A DNA stretch of 34,983 nt from Candidatus Woesearchaeota archaeon (GCA_002686855.1 NYYQ01000066.1:1-34983), one strand, 5' to 3'; shown: positions 1 to 8,501, numbered from the stretch's first letter. Notes: generated by a model from the sequence alone, not told the origin. Numbers and translations are program-made.

Positions 1-38
1 GGTCTGCTTCCTTACAACCTGTAATCAACTCTAAAATG

Positions 39-446
39 TTAAAAAAGAAATAGATTTCGCTTCCACCGGTCAAAGACCGGATGGAAATCGCAGCTTATAG
101 AGAAACTTACATTACCTCCACCATTATTTGGATACAATCCAGATTTTATATAAACTACATTTTCTAAAATCTCTTCTTCCTTTATATTAAATACAAAAGA
201 AATTTTCTTTAAAATAGACAAAGGGAATTGGCTTTTATATATCCATCCATGAAAACTTGATGGATATGTATTTAAAGAATTTGCAAAATTTGTAATCGAC
301 TTATAATCTTTAATAATAATATTTTTAATTCTGTTAGTTAACATGTTAGTTGTCTTAGCATAAAATCTGTTTTCTGGTAAATCAAATAAATTTATCCCAT
401 TTTCTAATTTCTTCGCTAAACTTGTATTTACTGTCATTTTAATCAT
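39..446 (-). CDS. Small protein with probable HTH-like domain (XRE-like core ITNFANSLNTYPSSFHGWIYKSQFPLSILKKI); C-terminus appears to run into a hairpin repeat
   Basis: 135 aa ORF; helix-turn-helix-like pattern; C-terminal ~25 residues overlap a strong inverted repeat at 62-85. Confidence 0.45.
   Translation of the reverse strand: MIKMTVNTSLAKKLENGINLFDLPENRFYAKTTNMLTNRIKNIIIKDYKSITNFANSLNTYPSSFHGWIYKSQFPLSILKKISFVFNIKEEEILENVVYIKSGLYPNNGGGNVSFSISCDFHPVFDRWKRNLFLF
62..85. repeat. Hairpin TCCA-CCGGTC-AAA-GACCGG-a-TGGA (triplet loop)
   Basis: 6-bp GC-rich arms with AAA loop, flanked by TCCA/TGGA; same style as hairpins in the trp operon. Confidence 0.6.
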
Positions 447-566
447 GAAAGTTTTAATATTTTTATAATTTGCTAAAATGACAGTAAATGTTTAGAAAAA
501 TTAGAATTTAAGTTGATTTAATTAATTCGTACATATTACCGGAAAAATCTTATTCGATTTAAAAAA

Positions 567-1058
567 CTACCTTAATTTTTTTACCCTTTTTATTCCTTCA
601 ATACTTTCAAGATATTTTAAAACTTCTTTTGGGAGCATATTTTTCCATGAATCATTTTTTATTATCTCTTCACGGATTTTTGTACTGCTTATCCCTTCTA
701 TTAATTTTACCTTTTTTATCCTGTAGCCGTTTTTATTAAAGCACTTTTCTGTCCAATCGTTTCCAGTGTAAACAATATCAAATTTAGGAACAGTTTTTTC
801 AATATAATCAACCCATTTTTTGTCATCATTGAAATCCGGAATAGTAAATATATTAAATTTATTATTATCTAAATGCTTTAAGCTTAGCAAAATCATCTCT
901 TCCCTTTCATTTACAGTAAAAGGATTTTCCTTGGTATGGGATTTTTGTGAACTTCCAATACCTATCAGCAGTTCATCTACTTCGCATAATGCATCTTCAA
1001 TATCCTTAAGATGGCCTTTATGAAATGGTTGAAACCTTCCGATAAATAATCCTCGCAT
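567..1058 (-). CDS. nadM: Nicotinamide-nucleotide adenylyltransferase (archaeal type)
   Basis: MRGLFIGRFQPFHKGH and ISSTKIRE nucleotidyltransferase motifs. Confidence 0.9.
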   Translation of the reverse strand: MRGLFIGRFQPFHKGHLKDIEDALCEVDELLIGIGSSQKSHTKENPFTVNEREEMILLSLKHLDNNKFNIFTIPDFNDDKKWVDYIEKTVPKFDIVYTGNDWTEKCFNKNGYRIKKVKLIEGISSTKIREEIIKNDSWKNMLPKEVLKYLESIEGIKRVKKLR

Positions 1059-1062
1059 TTTA

Positions 1063-1875
1063 TTAAAATCTGTTTGTTATAGGCATTCTCCAGTCTTTGT
1101 TATGGAATGATCTTTCAGATAATCTAATTATGACTGGGGCCCTCCTTTTATGCTCATTTGATTTAATTCTTTTTACAACATTTAAAACCAATTCTTTCTT
1201 AAATCCATTATCTTTAATCTCTTTACTTGAAAAATCATTTTCAATATAAAGCTTAAGAATTCTGTCTAATACATGGTAAGAAGCACCAAGCTCTTTTTCA
1301 GCAGTCTGGCCTAAAATTAATTCAGCAGACGGCTTTTTTTTCAAAATGGAGCTCGGAATACCAAGGAATTTACCCAGCTTAAATACCTCAGTTTTCCAAA
1401 GGTCCCCAATAACCAATAAATCAGATGCATTATCGCCATATTTCGTTGTATACCCCAGCGCAATCTCGCTTTTATCAGATGTCCCAAGCACAAAAGCATT
1501 ATTTATTTGGGCAAGGTAATAAAGGATTATCATTCTTGTTCTTGCTTTTACATTCGCAATTGCTGATAAATCATTCAGTTCAACATTTGTATTAATTTTA
1601 TCAAATACTTCCATAAACCCTTCAATTGGAATAATATCATGTTTAATGCCTAAACCTTTTGCAACTTTTTTTGCATCTTTAATGCTTTCTTTGCTTGTAA
1701 CTGAATCTGGCATTAGAATTCCAATCAAATTTTCTTTTCCAATTGCCTTAACAGCTAAATAAGCAACAACAGAGCTATCCAGGCCTCCACTCAGGCCAAT
1801 TACTGCCTTGCTAATCTCATTTTTTTCAAAATAATCCTTTATCCCCAATATCAACGCATTATAAATTTCCTTCAT
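1063..1875 (-). CDS. nadE: NAD+ synthetase (ATP-pyrophosphatase domain only)
   Basis: SGGLDSSVVAYL P-loop-like motif, GTSDKSEIALGYTTKYGD motif. Confidence 0.92.
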   Translation of the reverse strand: MKEIYNALILGIKDYFEKNEISKAVIGLSGGLDSSVVAYLAVKAIGKENLIGILMPDSVTSKESIKDAKKVAKGLGIKHDIIPIEGFMEVFDKINTNVELNDLSAIANVKARTRMIILYYLAQINNAFVLGTSDKSEIALGYTTKYGDNASDLLVIGDLWKTEVFKLGKFLGIPSSILKKKPSAELILGQTAEKELGASYHVLDRILKLYIENDFSSKEIKDNGFKKELVLNVVKRIKSNEHKRRAPVIIRLSERSFHNKDWRMPITNRF

Positions 1876-2567
1876 TTTACATCAACCAATAAAATATCCT
1901 CTTCAAAATCTTTTGCTTTTTTTACAATTGTATTATCATTAATAAACATGCTATGCCCAAAATATACTAGTCCATCCTGAGCTCCAACCTGGTTTAGATA
2001 AAAAATTGGTTTTTTATTTTCATTATATCTTTGCAATAAAACTTTTTCAATTTTTTTTATCTTAATGTTAGAATAGGGTGACGCAGAGATATTAATATAA
2101 ATATCGGCATCCTGGCTTTTGCATATTTCACCGCTCCAGACATCTTCACAAATGCTTAATCCAACTTTTTTATCGTTTATTTTTATTAATCCTTTTTTTT
2201 CTCCGCTATTGAACCATCTTTTCTCATCAAAGACACTATAATTTGGCAATTTTTTCTTATGATAAACATATTTAACATCATTGCCTGAAATATATGCAGC
2301 AGAATTAAATATTTTATTTCCTACAGAATCTATAAAACCCAATATGATTTTTTTATTAGTCTCTTTTTTTATTATGTTCAGAGAATTTAGATTTTTCTCA
2401 ATAAAATGCTTTTTTAAGATTAAATCCATAGGGCAATAGCCAGTAATTGAAAGTTCAGGAAATACATAAAGCTCAGCATTAATTTTTTTTATTATATTCA
2501 ATATCTTATCCCTATTTCCGGCAATATCCCCAACAATAGGATTTATCTGGCATAATGCTATTTTCAT
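1872..2567 (-). CDS. Carbon-nitrogen hydrolase (nitrilase-superfamily), probable stand-alone glutaminase subunit for NAD+ synthetase
   Basis: MKIALCQINPIVGDIAGN, Glu (FPELSITGY), Lys (HKKKLPNYSVFDEKRWF), Cys (SICEDVW); 4-nt overlap with nadE. Confidence 0.85.
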   Translation of the reverse strand: MKIALCQINPIVGDIAGNRDKILNIIKKINAELYVFPELSITGYCPMDLILKKHFIEKNLNSLNIIKKETNKKIILGFIDSVGNKIFNSAAYISGNDVKYVYHKKKLPNYSVFDEKRWFNSGEKKGLIKINDKKVGLSICEDVWSGEICKSQDADIYINISASPYSNIKIKKIEKVLLQRYNENKKPIFYLNQVGAQDGLVYFGHSMFINDNTIVKKAKDFEEDILLVDVK

Positions 2568-2568
2568 C

Positions 2569-3354
2569 TTAACCTACAATAATTTTATTATTTAAGCCTT
2601 TTAATGCAGAGATTGCGGAAAGTATAGCGAGGTAGCTTGTTTTCGGATTGTTGCTGGGCATATTTTCGGTTATTGTGTTAATAATTCCGAACGGCCCTTT
2701 GCATAAAATGTTATGGGTATTTGTTTCAGCATTTGGGTTAACAATAATTTTTATATTGATTTTATTAAATTTCGATGCTAAAAAAATGGTTGCTGCAACA
2801 TTAATATTTTCAGGAAATTCTTTAATTGCCTGTTTAAGATTTCCATCGAAAATCATCTTTTTATTTTTAATTTTATCCAGGTTAATTTTATTTTTAATTA
2901 TATATGGGGCATTGTTTAAACCATTGATAGGCTTAGTCGTAGTTAATGTTAGTGATGTTATCTCACCAGAAACGGCTTTGAGGGAATCTAATCCCGATAT
3001 TGCTCCGGAAGGAAGATAAATATTGCATTTTTGCAATTTTTTTATAATATCTGAATTTTCAATTATTCCAGCTGTACTCATTATTAAAATTTTTTTATTA
3101 TTCTTATCAAGATTAGCATTTTTTAAAATTTCTTTAACAGCCGATTTCCCAGCAGCTTCTATTATCAATTCAGAATTTTTTATCAATTCATTTAAGCTGG
3201 AAAATTTCGGCTTATCTTTTAATTTATTTATTATCCCGTCAGTTGCTTTATCATCTATATCATAGACATATTTTAAATTAAAATTTTTGCTTTTGTCAAT
3301 AAATAGCGCAAGTTCTTTTCCAATAGTCCCACAACCAACAATGCCAACTTTCAT
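2569..3354 (-). CDS. nadX: L-aspartate dehydrogenase
   Basis: VGIVGCGTIG Rossmann motif; YLPSGAISGLDSLKA; FPENINVAATIFLA; NPKTSYLA. Confidence 0.88.
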   Translation of the reverse strand: MKVGIVGCGTIGKELALFIDKSKNFNLKYVYDIDDKATDGIINKLKDKPKFSSLNELIKNSELIIEAAGKSAVKEILKNANLDKNNKKILIMSTAGIIENSDIIKKLQKCNIYLPSGAISGLDSLKAVSGEITSLTLTTTKPINGLNNAPYIIKNKINLDKIKNKKMIFDGNLKQAIKEFPENINVAATIFLASKFNKINIKIIVNPNAETNTHNILCKGPFGIINTITENMPSNNPKTSYLAILSAISALKGLNNKIIVG

Positions 3355-4271
3355 TCTATCCCCAAAGACAAATCAAATGCTTTAGCCGAGTGTGTTACTG
3401 AACCTAAAGAAACAATATCCACTCCAGTTTTAGAATATTTTCTTATGTTTCCATCGTTTATATTTCCAGAAGCCTCAAATAGAATATTTTTATCCAAGGC
3501 TTTAATTTTTTTTACTGTTTTTTTAATCTCTATTGGATTCATATTGTCAAACATTATCGCAAACAATTTATTTGATTTTAAGTTGGAAATGGCTCTTGAA
3601 GCATCAATCGCTTCATTTTCATTTTCAACTTCTATTTCAATAAACTTTGTTTTTGTTTTATTTGCTAATGCCAAGGCTTTTTTTATATCGTTGTTTAATA
3701 TCTTCAAATGGTTGTCTTTTATCAATATTGAGTCATTTAAATTTAACCTATGAGTTAATCCACCGCCAACAGAAATAGATTTCTTATCCAGCAAATCAAA
3801 TAAAGTTTTTCTTGTGCCAGCAACACAACAATGACCTTTTGTTATTCTATTTAATTCATAAGTTTTTGTCGCAATTCCTGACATTCTTTGCAAAATATTG
3901 AGAATTGTCCTTTCATAGACTAAAATCTTTCTCGCATTCCCCTTAATTTTAATTATGATCTCTTTATCTTTTACTCTTTGCCCATCTTTTTTCAACACAA
4001 TAAAATTTAATTTATTCTTTTTAAGAAACAACGAAATTTCTTCAATACCTGCAACTATCCCTTCTTGTTTTGAAACAATAGATGCTTCAATATTCTTGCT
4101 TTTTTTAATCAAAGCATCAGTGGTTATATCATTTTTTATCTTATCTTCCTTTGCTTTTTTTTCTATAAGTTTTATAACCTGCTTAGAATATCTTTTATTT
4201 TTTGTATTCAGAAAATGGCTTCTATCCCAAAATTTTTTAACTAATTTTTTTCTGAGCATGTTAGAACTCAA
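3351..4271 (-). CDS. nadC: Quinolinate (nicotinate-nucleotide) phosphoribosyltransferase
   Basis: ERTILNILQRMSGIAT; AGTRKT; GGGLTHRLNLNDSILIKDNH; ASGNI. Confidence 0.93.
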   Translation of the reverse strand: MSSNMLRKKLVKKFWDRSHFLNTKNKRYSKQVIKLIEKKAKEDKIKNDITTDALIKKSKNIEASIVSKQEGIVAGIEEISLFLKKNKLNFIVLKKDGQRVKDKEIIIKIKGNARKILVYERTILNILQRMSGIATKTYELNRITKGHCCVAGTRKTLFDLLDKKSISVGGGLTHRLNLNDSILIKDNHLKILNNDIKKALALANKTKTKFIEIEVENENEAIDASRAISNLKSNKLFAIMFDNMNPIEIKKTVKKIKALDKNILFEASGNINDGNIRKYSKTGVDIVSLGSVTHSAKAFDLSLGIE

Positions 4272-5166
4272 GCATCCTATCCAGAGATTTTCTTGCTTTT
4301 TTTAGTGTTTCTTCAGGTATTTCTATTTCATGTTTGATTTCTAATAATGATTCTTTCGCCAGCTCCAGAGTTGTGGATTTCATGAAATTGCATATATTAC
4401 AAAAAGAAAAAAAGTTCTTTTCAGGAACGTCTTGCCTCAATTTATTCACCATATCACATTCAGTTACAATAATAAAATCATTTCCATCATCTTGTTTTGC
4501 AAACTTTGCCATACCCCCTGTACCGCAAATATGGTCTGCCAGCTCTAATATTTCAGGTTTACATTCTGGATGCGCAATTACCTTTGACCCTTTAATATCG
4601 TTTTTCATTTCTAAAAGCATTTCTGGTGTAAGTTGGTCATGCACAGAGCAATATCCATCCCACAAAATTATTTTTTTATCGGTCTTCGATGCAATATATT
4701 TGCCTAAATTTATATCTGGCAAAAAAATTATTTCTTTATTTGGAATGGAATTGATTATTTTCAGCGCATTCATTGACGTACAGCATATATCTGTCATTGC
4801 CTTTATCTCGGCGCTAGTATTAACATAACTTACAACTGCAGCATTTGGATGCTGTTTTTTTACTTCTGCAAGCTTTTCAACAGTTGCCATATCTGCTAAT
4901 GAACAGCCAGCCTCCAAATTCGGCAATAAAACTCTTTTTTTAGGGCTTAATATTTTTGCAGTTTCTGCCATAAACTGAACTCCGCAGAAAAGGATTATAT
5001 CAGCATCAGTTTTTGCAGCTTGCTTTGATAACTCTAAAGAATCCCCAATAAAGTCAGCTACTTTATACATCTCTGGACGTTGATAATTATGGGCAAGAAT
5101 TATCGCATTCTTTTGCTTCTTTAGCTCTATAATTTCTTCAATAAGCTTTTCTTTCTCTGTTGTCAT
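4261..5166 (-). CDS. nadA: Quinolinate synthase A
   Basis: ILAHNYQRPE, GVQFMAETAKIL, CDMVNKLRQDVPEKNFF; start chosen at MTTEKEKL (5166), the ORF-track upstream extension is not conserved-looking. Confidence 0.93.
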   Translation of the reverse strand: MTTEKEKLIEEIIELKKQKNAIILAHNYQRPEMYKVADFIGDSLELSKQAAKTDADIILFCGVQFMAETAKILSPKKRVLLPNLEAGCSLADMATVEKLAEVKKQHPNAAVVSYVNTSAEIKAMTDICCTSMNALKIINSIPNKEIIFLPDINLGKYIASKTDKKIILWDGYCSVHDQLTPEMLLEMKNDIKGSKVIAHPECKPEILELADHICGTGGMAKFAKQDDGNDFIIVTECDMVNKLRQDVPEKNFFSFCNICNFMKSTTLELAKESLLEIKHEIEIPEETLKKARKSLDRMLEF

Positions 5167-5230
5167 AATTAGTGGTGTGCATAACATATCTTTTATGATG
5201 AAGATTACCTTTAAAATAGTTGTTGAATCA

Positions 5231-5273
5231 GGCAATTTTACACTAAAATTATGAAAAAGCGGCAATTTTTGCC
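5231..5273. promoter_or_regulatory. Candidate operator region for the nad operon: ggcaattttacac (5231) and palindrome GGCAA-ttt-TTGCC (5261-5273), next to overlapping TATA-like sequence cctataaatag
   Basis: Repeated GGCAATTTT separated by exactly 30 bp in the divergent nadA/nadK-like intergenic region. Confidence 0.4.
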
Positions 5274-5289
5274 TATAAATAGTAAAATT

Positions 5290-5298
5290 TTTATAAAT
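5290..5298 (+). promoter_or_regulatory. Archaeal TATA box for the NAD-kinase/wHTH gene
   Basis: tttataaat ~25 nt upstream of ATG 5319, consistent with a leaderless transcript. Confidence 0.5.
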
Positions 5299-5318
5299 AT
5301 AGCCATTATTAAGGCAAT

Positions 5319-6329
5319 ATGTATTTCATCATATCAAAAAAAGATCCTAATTCTATAGAGCTTGCAGACCAAATAATCGAGTTTCTTAATAAGAAAAAAA
5401 TTGATTATTTTGTTGATAAAGATTTAAACCTAAAAGGTATTAAAAAAAATTTGAATGAAATAGATCCAGATTTTATTTTAGCTGTAGGGGATGATAACAT
5501 AATATTAAAGGCTTTCAGGCAACTGGAAAAAAGGGAAATTCCTTTGTTAGGCATAGCTTCCATACAAAGCTTTTTAGCACAATCAGATGCTAATAGTTTT
5601 GAGGATCATATCAATCTAATTAATAAAAATAAGTTCAATATTTTTAAGAGGTCCAGGATTGTTGCAGAGGTTAATGACAAAAAATATTCTGCTTTGAATG
5701 ATATTGGAATATTTTCCTCTAAAAGCGCTTCTTTGGTCAGGTATGATCTGAATATCAATAATAAGTTATTGTGGAAGGATAATGCTGATGGATTAATTGT
5801 TGCTACGCCAACAGGAAGTACCGGTTATTCATACAGCGCTCATGGCCCTATAATTTTGGGTGAGCCAAAAGTCCTTTCAATTACTCCTATTTCGTCTATA
5901 GAGAAGAAATCATCAATAATAATACCTAATGAATCAAAAATTTTGATTGATAATATCCAGACTAATAATCCTGTTGTTATTATGGATGGTGATGTCAGGA
6001 TTCCATTGAAGGAAAACTTTTTAGAGTTGGAGAAATCAAAATACGATGCTCGCTTTATCCAGTTTTCAAAAGAATACGCAATTGAGGATAAGTTAAAGAA
6101 AAGGACTGTAAGTTCGTCAACTTCAAAAACAAAAAATTTACCAGCCAGCGCAAAATTAGTTTATCAAACTTTAATCTATGAAGGAGATTTGACACAGAAG
6201 GAGATAATTAACATGACTTATCTGCCTGAGAGGACTGTAAGGCATGCATTAGAACTGTTGTTGAAGAAGAAGCTAATAACACAAGCTCCTTATCTTAGTG
6301 ACGCCAGGCAGACTGTTTATGGGGTTTGA
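5319..6329 (+). CDS. NAD kinase-family domain fused to C-terminal winged-helix DNA-binding domain
   Basis: ALNDIGI (NE/D motif) and VATPTGSTGYSYSAHGPII NAD-kinase motifs; C-terminal LPASAKLVYQTLIYEGDLTQKEIINMTYLPERTVRHALELLLKKKLITQAPYLSDARQTVYGV is MarR/archaeal wHTH-like. Confidence 0.85.
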   Translation: MYFIISKKDPNSIELADQIIEFLNKKKIDYFVDKDLNLKGIKKNLNEIDPDFILAVGDDNIILKAFRQLEKREIPLLGIASIQSFLAQSDANSFEDHINLINKNKFNIFKRSRIVAEVNDKKYSALNDIGIFSSKSASLVRYDLNINNKLLWKDNADGLIVATPTGSTGYSYSAHGPIILGEPKVLSITPISSIEKKSSIIIPNESKILIDNIQTNNPVVIMDGDVRIPLKENFLELEKSKYDARFIQFSKEYAIEDKLKKRTVSSSTSKTKNLPASAKLVYQTLIYEGDLTQKEIINMTYLPERTVRHALELLLKKKLITQAPYLSDARQTVYGV

Positions 6330-6372
6330 AATAATCAATAATAATAAAAATCAATTAATATATTCAAATCAA

Positions 6373-6414
6373 AATGCAAGACATGTTCAACAAGATAATC
6401 AAACTTCTACAGTA
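6373..6414 (+). pseudogene. Truncated duplicate of the nurA 5' end (MQDMFNKIIKLLQ*)
   Basis: First 33 nt are 31/33 identical to 7364-7396; stop after 13 codons. Confidence 0.7.
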
Positions 6415-6812
6415 ATTTTTATGTTATCAAAACTTACTTTTGGAATTAATCGTTGTCTCCCATCGTTAACTCTTTTAAACTCTATAAGATCATTTTCTTC
6501 TAGAACTTTTAAATCAGTGTTAACACTCTTCAAATCCCTTTTCAAAAATTTAGAGAGCTCATAGACAGATTGAGGTTTTTCACGTTTGACTATAGATAAT
6601 AATTCAAGTCTTCTTCTAGTTAACACCTTCCTCAATCCATCTATACTCTCAAAACTAATTCCCACTCGAGACTCAACTTTCTGTCCTTTTCTAACTTTTC
6701 TAAGTGTCGTTGCGAAGTCCTTTAGGACTTCTCTTGTAGGTCTAACTGTTAGTTCAACAATCTTGGATTTGTCGTGTACTTTCTTGTGTGTCATTCTGTC
6801 CATCATTATCAC
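6399..6812 (-). CDS. HVO_A0114-family-like winged-helix protein, probable antitoxin
   Basis: LRKVLTRRRLELLSIVKREKPQSVYELSKFLKRDLKSVNTDLKVLEENDLI; adjacent to TumE-like ORF. Confidence 0.7.
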   Translation of the reverse strand: MIMMDRMTHKKVHDKSKIVELTVRPTREVLKDFATTLRKVRKGQKVESRVGISFESIDGLRKVLTRRRLELLSIVKREKPQSVYELSKFLKRDLKSVNTDLKVLEENDLIEFKRVNDGRQRLIPKVSFDNIKITVEV

Positions 6813-6858
6813 CTTCCATGGGTCAACTGCTATTCAATCGCATCATTTGATAAGGCTT

Positions 6859-7170
6859 TTAATCAAGCCTTATGTTGAGTTTGTTCAAATCTTCCTCAAA
6901 ATCCGAAAATAGTTGCCATTCGTCCTTGAACTCATATTCTTTGCGTCTGTTTCCGATATGTTTATGATGTCCATGTCCCATATAGTTGTCATATCGTACT
7001 AGGTTTTTGCCGTCTCTTACATATACAAGCGAATACCGGACACCTTCTGGGTAATCTTCGCTTTTCTTTACTTCCTGAATGGATATATCAATTATGTCTC
7101 CATTGTCTCGAATTTGCTTGTGGGAAAATATGTCTCGAATAACGATTGACTCTTTTTCTTTTTTGGCCAT
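6859..7170 (-). CDS. TumE-like (DUF6516-type) toxin candidate
   Basis: GVRYSLVYVRDGKNLVRYDNYMGHGHHKHIG resembles the YDN-x-HxHHKH signature; precedes the HTH gene in the same operon. Confidence 0.6.
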   Translation of the reverse strand: MAKKEKESIVIRDIFSHKQIRDNGDIIDISIQEVKKSEDYPEGVRYSLVYVRDGKNLVRYDNYMGHGHHKHIGNRRKEYEFKDEWQLFSDFEEDLNKLNIRLD

Positions 7171-7253
7171 TTCTAAAGACCTCCTTTTCTTTACACCATT
7201 TTTTCTCCATCGTCCTGCGGTGTTTAGTCATATTTAACTATTTCCCACCGATA

Positions 7254-7307
7254 TTGAAGTTTACACTTCAACACCAAATATAGGGTATAGCATACCTTAT
7301 ATTTAAA
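7254..7307. promoter_or_regulatory. TA-module promoter/operator: TTGAAG-tttaca-CTTCAA (7254-7271), GGTAT-agc-ATACC (7284-7296), minus-strand TATA (gtttaaatataagg)
   Basis: Two inverted repeats upstream of the 7170 start, on the TSS-proximal side of the TATA-like element. Confidence 0.45.
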
Positions 7308-7363
7308 CTTTTCTGTTTCAAACCCCAATATATTTTTATATAATAAAAACAACACAATCTAAT

Positions 7364-8413
7364 ATGCAAGACATATTCAACAAAATAATCAAACTTGTGA
7401 AAGACAATACTTTTGAAGTTAATGATAATTGCGTTAAGTTCTCTGATTCCAACTATAAAGCATTTAAATTTGATAAAAATAATTTTAAAATAATAAATAA
7501 TATTGATTCAAAAAGTAAAATTGCATTTATAGATGGTGGTAGTTCTGAGATAATCAAATCAGCAAATTTCTCATTAAGCCTGATAAGGGTTTATTATGGC
7601 GTTTATTTAGAGAATAAAAAAATTAAGTCAGGCAAAAAAGATTTTTATTCATTTACATATGCCGAGGATAAAGATAATGAGTTATTTTATGAGACAGAGA
7701 TTATTAGTCCTAATGGTAAGATAATTCCGGATAAAGATGATCTGTTATTGAGTTCTTTTGATGAGACTATTAAACAAGGAATTGTGAGAGCAAATATTTC
7801 TAATATGGCTAATCTAGTTAGGAGATTTTCTGAACTAAGGATTGCGTCTGTATTAACAGAACAGCTGGAAAGCAATGATATTATTGTTTTGGATGGAAGC
7901 TTGCAATGCACTTTTACCAATGAAAGGAAGTATATGGATGAATTGTATCAAAAAGCAATTGGAAAGAATATTATTGTTTGTGGTTTGAGCAAAACAACAA
8001 CCTTAATGACAGATAGGGGAAATTCAATAGCAAATGCGTTAAATAAATTTGGTGTTACAGGAAAATGGCTTTATAACCCGGTTGTTGAGATAAAAAGTAA
8101 TGAGCATAAAGCAGATATGAGTTTTGTTAAATTGCATGAAAGATCAAAGCATATTTTTAGGTTTGAAATCTATAAGGAACAAAAAGAAAAGCTCAATGAC
8201 GTTGTGAATATTCTTTCCAGTAACTGCAAAGACCCTGTTTTTGTTGGGTATCCTTATGGATTGATAGAAGCGGACAGGAATGCTCGTGTTAGCAACAATG
8301 AGAAAGGCATGATGCAGACTTTTTTTTCTGTTAAGTTTGGCAAAGACTGGGAAAAAATCAAAGATTCATTAACTAGCATAGATGCGCATGAAGTTTTGGA
8401 TAAAATTACCTAA
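7364..8413 (+). CDS. nurA: NurA-domain nuclease-like protein
   Basis: IAFIDGGSSEI, IIVLDGSLQ, GLSKTTTLMTDRGN, GYPYGLIEADRNARVSNNEK. Confidence 0.8.
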   Translation: MQDIFNKIIKLVKDNTFEVNDNCVKFSDSNYKAFKFDKNNFKIINNIDSKSKIAFIDGGSSEIIKSANFSLSLIRVYYGVYLENKKIKSGKKDFYSFTYAEDKDNELFYETEIISPNGKIIPDKDDLLLSSFDETIKQGIVRANISNMANLVRRFSELRIASVLTEQLESNDIIVLDGSLQCTFTNERKYMDELYQKAIGKNIIVCGLSKTTTLMTDRGNSIANALNKFGVTGKWLYNPVVEIKSNEHKADMSFVKLHERSKHIFRFEIYKEQKEKLNDVVNILSSNCKDPVFVGYPYGLIEADRNARVSNNEKGMMQTFFSVKFGKDWEKIKDSLTSIDAHEVLDKIT

Positions 8414-8501
8414 AGTTTTCCATTTCTAAATATCATTTTTTATAAGAAATAGAAATATTTATATATACTTATAGCTATCTATAGATTAACCTATAGGTGA
8501 G

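Noticed and set aside
5167-5265. N-terminal extension of nadA in the ORF track
   Set aside because: Crosses the divergent promoter/operator region; conserved protein starts at MTTEKEKL.
6321-7326. 11-bp inverted repeat ggggtttgaaa/tttcaaacccc flanking the TA module as transposon ends
   Set aside because: The left copy is the end of the NAD-kinase/wHTH coding sequence and an 11-bp match over 1 kb of AT-rich DNA is not strong; no transposase present.
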